Positions 58,348 to 64,000 of a stretch of 64,000 nt of DNA are shown piece after piece. Origin of the DNA: Undaria pinnatifida. Taxonomy: Eukaryota > Sar > Phaeophyceae > Laminariales > Alariaceae. Numbering within the stretch: position 1 is the first letter of the stretch; each line of letters begins with the position of its first letter. A program made the translations under genes and the position numbers. The notes below the pieces were generated by a model that did no database searches, had not been told where the DNA came from, and was given only the letters and a program-made list of their open reading frames with translations. Where the stretch lies: positions 9,413,973-9,477,972 of the forward strand of contig JABAKD010000012.1 in assembly GCA_012845835.1 (NCBI GenBank). Reading direction: 5' to 3'.

Positions 58348-61300
58348 TCAGTGGCCGAGACCGGCCCACTTCTCCGCCATGCCAACAGCCACGACCCCCG
58401 CCGCCCCTGCTGCTAGCGCCGCAACCTCCAAAAACGCGTGGGTCGCCCCACCGACGTTCGCGGGGATGGCTAGAACCGGTCCCAAGATCGTTCCGGAAGC
58501 GAGGTGGAACGTCGCTCCGGCGGATAGAGCGAGGCACGCCGATAGGAGGCCCTCGGGGAATGCGCTGGCTCCGAGGCTGATTGCCACCCCCAGGAAAACG
58601 CCTCCCGCGGTGGTGTGCTGGATGTGAATCGCGTGGTGTTTGCTGTTCGGTGATGTCACGGACGTTTGGAGAAGGGAGGCGGCAAGGAGATACGATCGAA
58701 TGGGGAGGCGGGGGGGGAAAGGGGGGGAGGGGGAGGGGGGGAGGGAGGCGGAGGGACGGGAGAAAGCGGGGGTTATTGCGTTTCTGGAACGCTTTCCAGG
58801 TATTTCGATAAGCTGTGGCTCGTGCTTCAACCCAGTGGGTATTGCACGCTGTGAATTTCAGACGGGGTATCGCTCGGCTACTCGCACGAAATGCCAAGTT
58901 ACATTTCTGTTGAATATCCGATAAACGCGGCTCGTATCGGGAACAGCGCAGGCGTGAAATCGATCCTAGTATGTAGGGTGTCATTGCGTGCTTATGCGCG
59001 AGATTGCAAGCAGGGATTCATCGCAACACGAAATGTGTCCAACGGAGTAAACAAAACGAATCGTGCAACGAGACGCGATTGGTATGAAGTACCCAGCGTC
59101 CACATCTTATGTAAGCACCGACAAAGCCTTAAGGTGAGAAGCAAGATTGCCCTTGTTTCTACTCGATCGTGCCCAACCAAAATTTGATCGTGCCGCGACA
59201 CGCCTCGCCCCTACCTTGTCTCGTTCCGTTGCTGTGGAAGTAGATCATGCCCTCGGCTTGCTATCATGACGACACGAAATACCTTAAAGCTAGTCCAGTC
59301 TCCTCTACCAGTTAAGACCAGAAAAACGTTGCAAACCACAAAAACCAGAACAAGACAGCATCGCCTGCATTTCGGAGAGCTACAGTATCTATAAAAATAC
59401 ACAGTACACCTGAGCTGCAAGGTCGAGGATTTCGTCGAAACCCATCTTTACACGCTGCATGTAATATTTCGATGCAGCATTACCGCGCCGCTGCCCAACG
59501 ACCAAGCCCACCTCATGCCGCACTGTACGAGGGTCGCTACGTCTCCGATTTCGTGCTGGATCTCGTGTATCAGCTTCAGGATGGTGGTGGCATGACCAGC
59601 CGCATCGCCGCCCAAGGCATACGCTCCGCCAATCCTGCTCCCATCAAACGAACACAAACGGTAGCCGGGGTCGGGGGGGGGGGGGGGGGGGGGGGGTGCG
59701 GAGATGGGGTAGGAAGCGAGGGGGGCGAGTGGGGAGGCGGGGGGGTAGAAAGCGGGCAGTGGGTGGGGGGGGAGGGGGGGTCAAGAGGTAGGGCTGTGAC
59801 GGGACGTTGGGTATGCCAAAACCAACCACAAGCTGGACTTTCCACCTCGGAAACACGCTACTAAAGGCACTATTGGTCGGATTAAAAATGAACTGAACGG
59901 CTTGCCTATTTCGTTGCGGATTATGAAGCATTTGTGACAGGTGGTTGACACAAAGTATCACCTAGCGTCTGCGGGAATCTACCCCTTGGTTATGCTGCTC
60001 TACAACGCCGGTCTTTGACACGTGGAAGGCGGACCATTTGTATTTTTGAAACGTGTAGAAGCAGTTGATACGAGGTACAGTAGGTCAAAAGGTGCGTCTC
60101 TGGTGCGCACCCGGTTCACTTGCCCTCAGAGCTCTGTTGAAAAACTTCCGACTCTGTTGTCAGTTTTTTTAAACGAGAGCACAATCTTACGCGTTTCTGT
60201 TTGGTGGTTGCTCGGTAAAGAGAAGGCCCGGGGCTACGGGAGGGGTAGCAATTGTGGCAAAACATTTCTGAGTGACGAGAGTCTTCAAACGAAGAAATGC
60301 CAACTAAATATTTTACCTGGTATTATTTTTGCTCTCCGACAATTTCGCGTAGATGCCGTTCCGACATAAATAGGAAATCTCTTCTAAAAAGCGGTAGTAC
60401 CTCTCTTATGACCCTCTGCCAACCATTTTCCCATTTCCTTTCCCCACGTATTTTTTTCATTATTACTACCCACTATCCATGATTATTACTGCCCAACATC
60501 CACGAAACACCTCGTGTGTTTCGCAATAGCATTCGTGATGTACCTACTGAAGTAGACCATGGGGATTGCTCAGCAGGTATCACTTCATGTTTTTCAAAAG
60601 CCAACTTTTGGGTGAAAGTATTTTGGTTTTTATTTTTAATCATCACTAGTACTCTCCGGCTCAACTCGAAAGAGGTTTTACCCTCAGCGACCGTCTCGGC
60701 ATGCCATGGCGTGGTCACAGGTGTCCTCCCTTCTCCCCCCCCTCGATACTTGCGTTCGATTTTATCGCTCATAGGGTTCAGTATTCCCACTTTTGCAGTT
60801 ATTTTTGCCCGTCGACTTTCATCGATTTTTTTTTTTGGTATGTAGCTCTCCAAATGAGGGGCATCAGGCAAGTTAGGTACCCCTACCGTACTATTAGTTA
60901 TATTAGTAGCATGCGTGGGAGGTACATGTGGTGGGCCAAGCGAGGTCGCTCGGACCCCCATTCACGGACCTCCGTGCTCGGGACGTTTGACCTCTATACT
61001 TCCCGCAGCAAGAGCAGAACAACGCGAACCATCGCGGTGGAATTTCCCGCTCACCATTTTTTTCATACTTCTCACGAAAAGAGAAACACTTATTTTTGGG
61101 GGGGTCGAGGGGTTGGAAGTACTGGGAAACTAGTGGCTACATGACGAAATGCTGCAGAAAGGAAGGATCAAGTAGATAATATCTACCCGGGCTACGAAAG
61201 GGTCAAGTAAAGGAATTTATAGTTTTGGAGACAATATAAGCAAAAAGAAGTCTACCAAATGAAAGCAATGTACCCCACCCACCCGATTCCGTCAATGACG

Positions 61301-64000
61301 TTGTGCAAAAAGTCCACCGCAAGCGTCACGTAAGCGCCGGCCTCAGCATCACCGTGGTGGTCGTCGTGGTGGTCGTCGTGGTGATCACCGTGGTGCTTAT
61401 TGTCGTGGCGCGCTCCACCCCCGCTGTGCGCATCGCCACCACTGTTGACCACAGCAGCGTGTTCACTGTTAGCAGCATCACCTATCGATTTGACGTGAAC
61501 GGGGCGGGGGAATCGGCGGCGGTGGCGACGGTGACGGTGAAAGCGAAACGATTACTTGCTAAAAACGCACTGAGCGAAAAGTCGCTATTGCGGATTATGT
61601 AGCGTGCTTTGCGAAGGCCCAATTGTGCCAACGGATGCATATGTTTTTTCAGGTGAGAAAATCGCGTCGTCTATTAGAGGGGGGTGGGGCGCGTCACGAT
61701 AGGTTCATGTTCCCCCCAATGGCTCTACGTGACTCAGCAGTCTACCTTTTTACCAATGCCGCCGGCAAAATGCAATCAGTACGCCTGGGGGTGCTCTTCG
61801 GCGACCAACAAGCGAAAAAGCCACCGAGACATCCATCACCTACAGTTATTGTGGACTAAGAACCGAGTACGACCAGACCTGCCGTTCCCGACCCGCACGC
61901 CACAAGGAGCTGCCATCTCCCCCACCCCCACCCCCCTTTCCTAAATTATACCTGATATGTGCTACTTCGCTGCCCTTACCGATGGTACTCGTGGGCGCGG
62001 GAGCGCGCCTGCTCGTCCCGTCCGTTGCACCTTCGTCAGCCTTTAGCATTTCACCGCTATTTCCCGCTGCCTCTCCCGTAGCAGTCCTCGGGTTGCCGTA
62101 TCGGGTAAGGCCTAAATCTTTAGTTGACGTAGGTTCTGAGCAAGCGGGACTTGCGGAAGGCATTTCGGGGGCGATAGATTGCTCGCTTAGATCGACTGAC
62201 GAAATGGCAGTCGAACTTCCTTCTTCTTCTGTTCCTGTCGAGCCAGTAGACACCGCAGGATCCGCACGTCCTGCGGGTTCCTCAAATTCCACGGGCCCCT
62301 CCGTCGCCGTAGGTTCGGCAGATTCGGCAACTTTGGCAGGCTCCATGTGTTCCAAAGGTTTTGCAGATTTCGCAGGCCCCGCGGATTCCGGTGATTTTTC
62401 CGGTTCCACATGCCCTACAGGTTCCGCACGGGCCGCAATTTCGTCAGATTTGGGAGATTCCGCGGGTTCAACCTCAAGTGCCGCAGGTTCGGCAGACTCC
62501 GCAGACTCGGCAAATTCCGCATGCTCAGCGGGCTCCGCAGCTTTCCTGGATTCGTCGAGCTTAGCAGGTTGGGTAGGTTGGGTAGACTCAACAGATTGGG
62601 CGGGCTCAACAGGTTCAGCAAATGCTGCAGGTTCTATAAGCTCAACATGTTCTGCAGGTTCGGTAGTTGACGGCGACGCCGCCGAACCATCATCGTCGGC
62701 TGGATCGTCTGCCGGAGATGTCGCGGCGGCGTTAGCGCCGTTTACATCCTCGGCGACAAGGTCATCTCCGACACGTACTGCGGTATTATCAGTATTGGTG
62801 GCATGCCCGGTGGTGATTACATCATCTGTTCGTTCGACATGGGGTTGGGCGGTAAAAATTCGGGAGCAGCGGCGGCGGCGGCGGCGGCGGTGAAGGGGGT
62901 CGCGCTGGGGGCGGGGCAGGGCGAAAGCGTTTTTAGTTTGTAGGGGAACGTGTTTCCCGAATAAACCGCATCGTGTGTTTTGTATTGCACTTTTAAAAGG
63001 GCCAACAATGAAAAAATGCGCCCGCCTCCTGCACGAGCAGTATATCAACTGACCAGTTGGTGTGTGGCCAACGTGCTTGCCTCGCCGACGGCTTAGCGTG
63101 GTGCAGTATTCTACCTTTCACGATGGGCCGTGAAGCACGTGTGCGGCGATCTTCGACAAGAACTTGACGGGAAAAAAAAGGAGCCACCCAATACCTACAA
63201 CACGGTCGAACTAAAACCGAGCGCGGCCGATCCGCTTTTCCCGGATCATCACGCCATGTTGTTGTTCTCACATTATATGCAACCGTCACCACCTCTACTG
63301 CCCGTTCTGACGTTTACTTTTGTCGATCAACTCACCACTGGTGTTTGTGGACACGGGAGCGTACCCGCTCGTCCCGTTCGTAGCAAGGGCATCGGCCTCG
63401 ACCCCGTCGCCTTCTCCAGTCATTTCTCCTGCAATAGTCCCCGAGTTACTGTTTCGGCGATGTGCCCAAGATTCGGCTGCCGTCGGTTCAGAGGTCGCGG
63501 CGGCTGCGGAAAGTGTTTCAGGGGTGATTGGTTCCCCGCCCGAACCACTCGTCAGAGAAGAAATTGAGGTTTCCTCCGGTTTTCCCACCGGGTCAGTAGG
63601 CGTCGCAGGTTCCGTGCTGGCATGTCCTACGAGTTCAACAGGCCCTACAGGTTCTGCATGTTCGATAGGCTCTGGAACTGCCGCAGGTTCGATAGATTCG
63701 GAAACTGCAGCAGCCTCCGCAGGTTCTCCGGGATCCGCAGGTTCCCCTGGTCTCATAGATCCCCTAGGTTCTACAGGTTCTGGTTCTGCAGATTCTGCAG
63801 GATCCGCGGGTTCCTCACGTCCCGCGGATTCCGCAGATTCCGCACGCTCAACGGGTTGCGCGGGCTCCGACGGTGGCGTGGAATTAACATACCGCTCCGG
63901 CTCCACGGGACCCGCCGGCTCTCCGCCGGCTTCGCCAACGGGGGCCAAGGGATGATCATCTCGCGCTTCAATTCCACCTATTTCCGTTCCTGTATTTGCA
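58348..64000 (-). CDS. ZIP (SLC39-type) zinc transporter, 5' part beyond the window
   Basis: Exons on the minus strand: beyond 64000 to 63336, 62825-61980, 61481-61283, 59634-59512, and 58617-58348 with stop TGA. Phases agree except between the last two, where one exon of length 1 mod 3 seems missing or unrecognised. Zinc-transporter signatures: YVTLAVDFLHNVIDGIGIGG (TM IV), ILKLIHEIQHEIGDVATLVQ (TM V) and TTAGGVFLGVAISLGAS...FPEGLL with FLEVAALAAGAAGVVAVGMA (last TM helices). The metal-site residues HN..D and HE..H are present. The His-rich loop before TM IV is seen (HHGDHHDDHHDDHHGD). TM I-III must lie past the right edge. The protein should move Zn2+ or similar metals into the cytosol from outside or from an organelle, as SLC39A7-like members do. 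Confidence 0.85.
59385..59480 (+). repeat. Copy of the dispersed CKL motif in the last ZIP introns
   Basis: AAGGTCGAGGATTTCGTCGA then ACCCATCTTTACACGCTGCA; reads CKVEDFVETHLYTL on +, opposite to the ZIP gene. It lies in the stretch where one ZIP exon could not be found. Confidence 0.5.
59635..61282 (-). other. ZIP intron with G-rich tracts
   Basis: Contains a G run at about 59672-59696 followed by GGGGNG-rich sequence to 59790. No other feature recognised. Confidence 0.5.
61980..62825 (-). other. Duplicated loop exon B of the ZIP gene (PAE-rich)
   Basis: About 282 codons rich in Glu, Pro, Ala and Ser (AEPAEHAEFAESAESAEPAA), ending ISSVDLSEQS...EGATDGTSRRAPAPTSTIG before donor GTAAGG. It is homologous at its end to the exon at 63336 and upstream. 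The acceptor after CGAACAG (62826-62827) is inferred from phase. It lies in the loop before TM IV; such loops in ZIP proteins are variable and often bind metal or regulate turnover. Confidence 0.7.
63336..64000 (-). other. Duplicated loop exon A of the ZIP gene (PAE-rich)
   Basis: Open from the window edge (GIEARDDHPLAPVGEAGG...) to ISSLTSGSGG...ADALATNGTSGYAPVSTNTSG, then donor GTGAGT. Same phase and similar end as exon B, so one arose from the other by tandem duplication. Either both are spliced in (phases allow it) or they are alternatives. Confidence 0.65.

Noticed and set aside
59211-59420. Minus-strand CCLVLVFVVCNVFLVLTG as the missing ZIP exon
   Set aside because: It is hydrophobic and phase-compatible at one side, but lacks the expected conserved TM V-VI residues and has no fitting donor.

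Overview
The window looks like nuclear DNA from a multicellular stramenopile, most likely a brown alga of the Ectocarpus type. This is inferred from many short exons in long GT-AG introns, moderately high GC in exons, Ty1/copia elements, tRNA-derived repeats and abundant minisatellites. There is no sign of bacterial operon structure. I could run no database search. Gene models rest on hand-checked splice sites and reading phase plus recognisable protein motifs.

Three host genes can be assembled. (1) On the + strand, 167-10868, a 13-exon gene encodes about 890 residues. It has a Cdc37-like N-terminus followed by TPR repeats, and every junction agrees in phase. (2) On the + strand, 43806-53130, plus a possible first exon at 41718, lies a member of the Ldh2/MDH2 family of NAD(P)-dependent oxidoreductases. 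Nine exons read in phase to a stop. (3) On the - strand, from beyond the right edge to 58348, lies a ZIP (SLC39-type) zinc transporter. Its loop before TM IV is very long and Pro/Ala/Glu-rich and is partly built from duplicated exons. Genes 2 and 3 converge across 53-58 kb, where I recognise no gene.

Between genes 1 and 2 (about 11-43 kb) the DNA is mostly mobile or repetitive. Copia element 1 (12371-17209) has nearly identical 533-bp LTRs, a 5-bp target duplication and a 163-bp palindrome where protease and integrase should be. Next come a duplicated tRNA-derived repeat (17.5-18.3 kb), a non-LTR retrotransposon remnant (18.4-19.1 kb) and an older frameshifted copia element 2 (19732-25654). 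After those are a 54-bp minisatellite (26.1-26.6 kb), a large inverted duplication around a 500-N assembly gap (30.8-32.9 kb), two inverted elements rich in GGGTC (34.0-38.4 kb), and a duplicated repeat family (38.4-40.0 kb). Minisatellites also fill the Ldh2 introns. One of these introns holds a 985-bp hAT-like element with a perfect 8-bp target duplication.

The most notable items are the palindromic deletion in the young copia element, the Cdc37-like/TPR fusion, the Ldh2 protein lacking the usual histidines, the duplicated loop exons of the ZIP gene, and a dispersed short motif that keeps a similar reading frame in six places.
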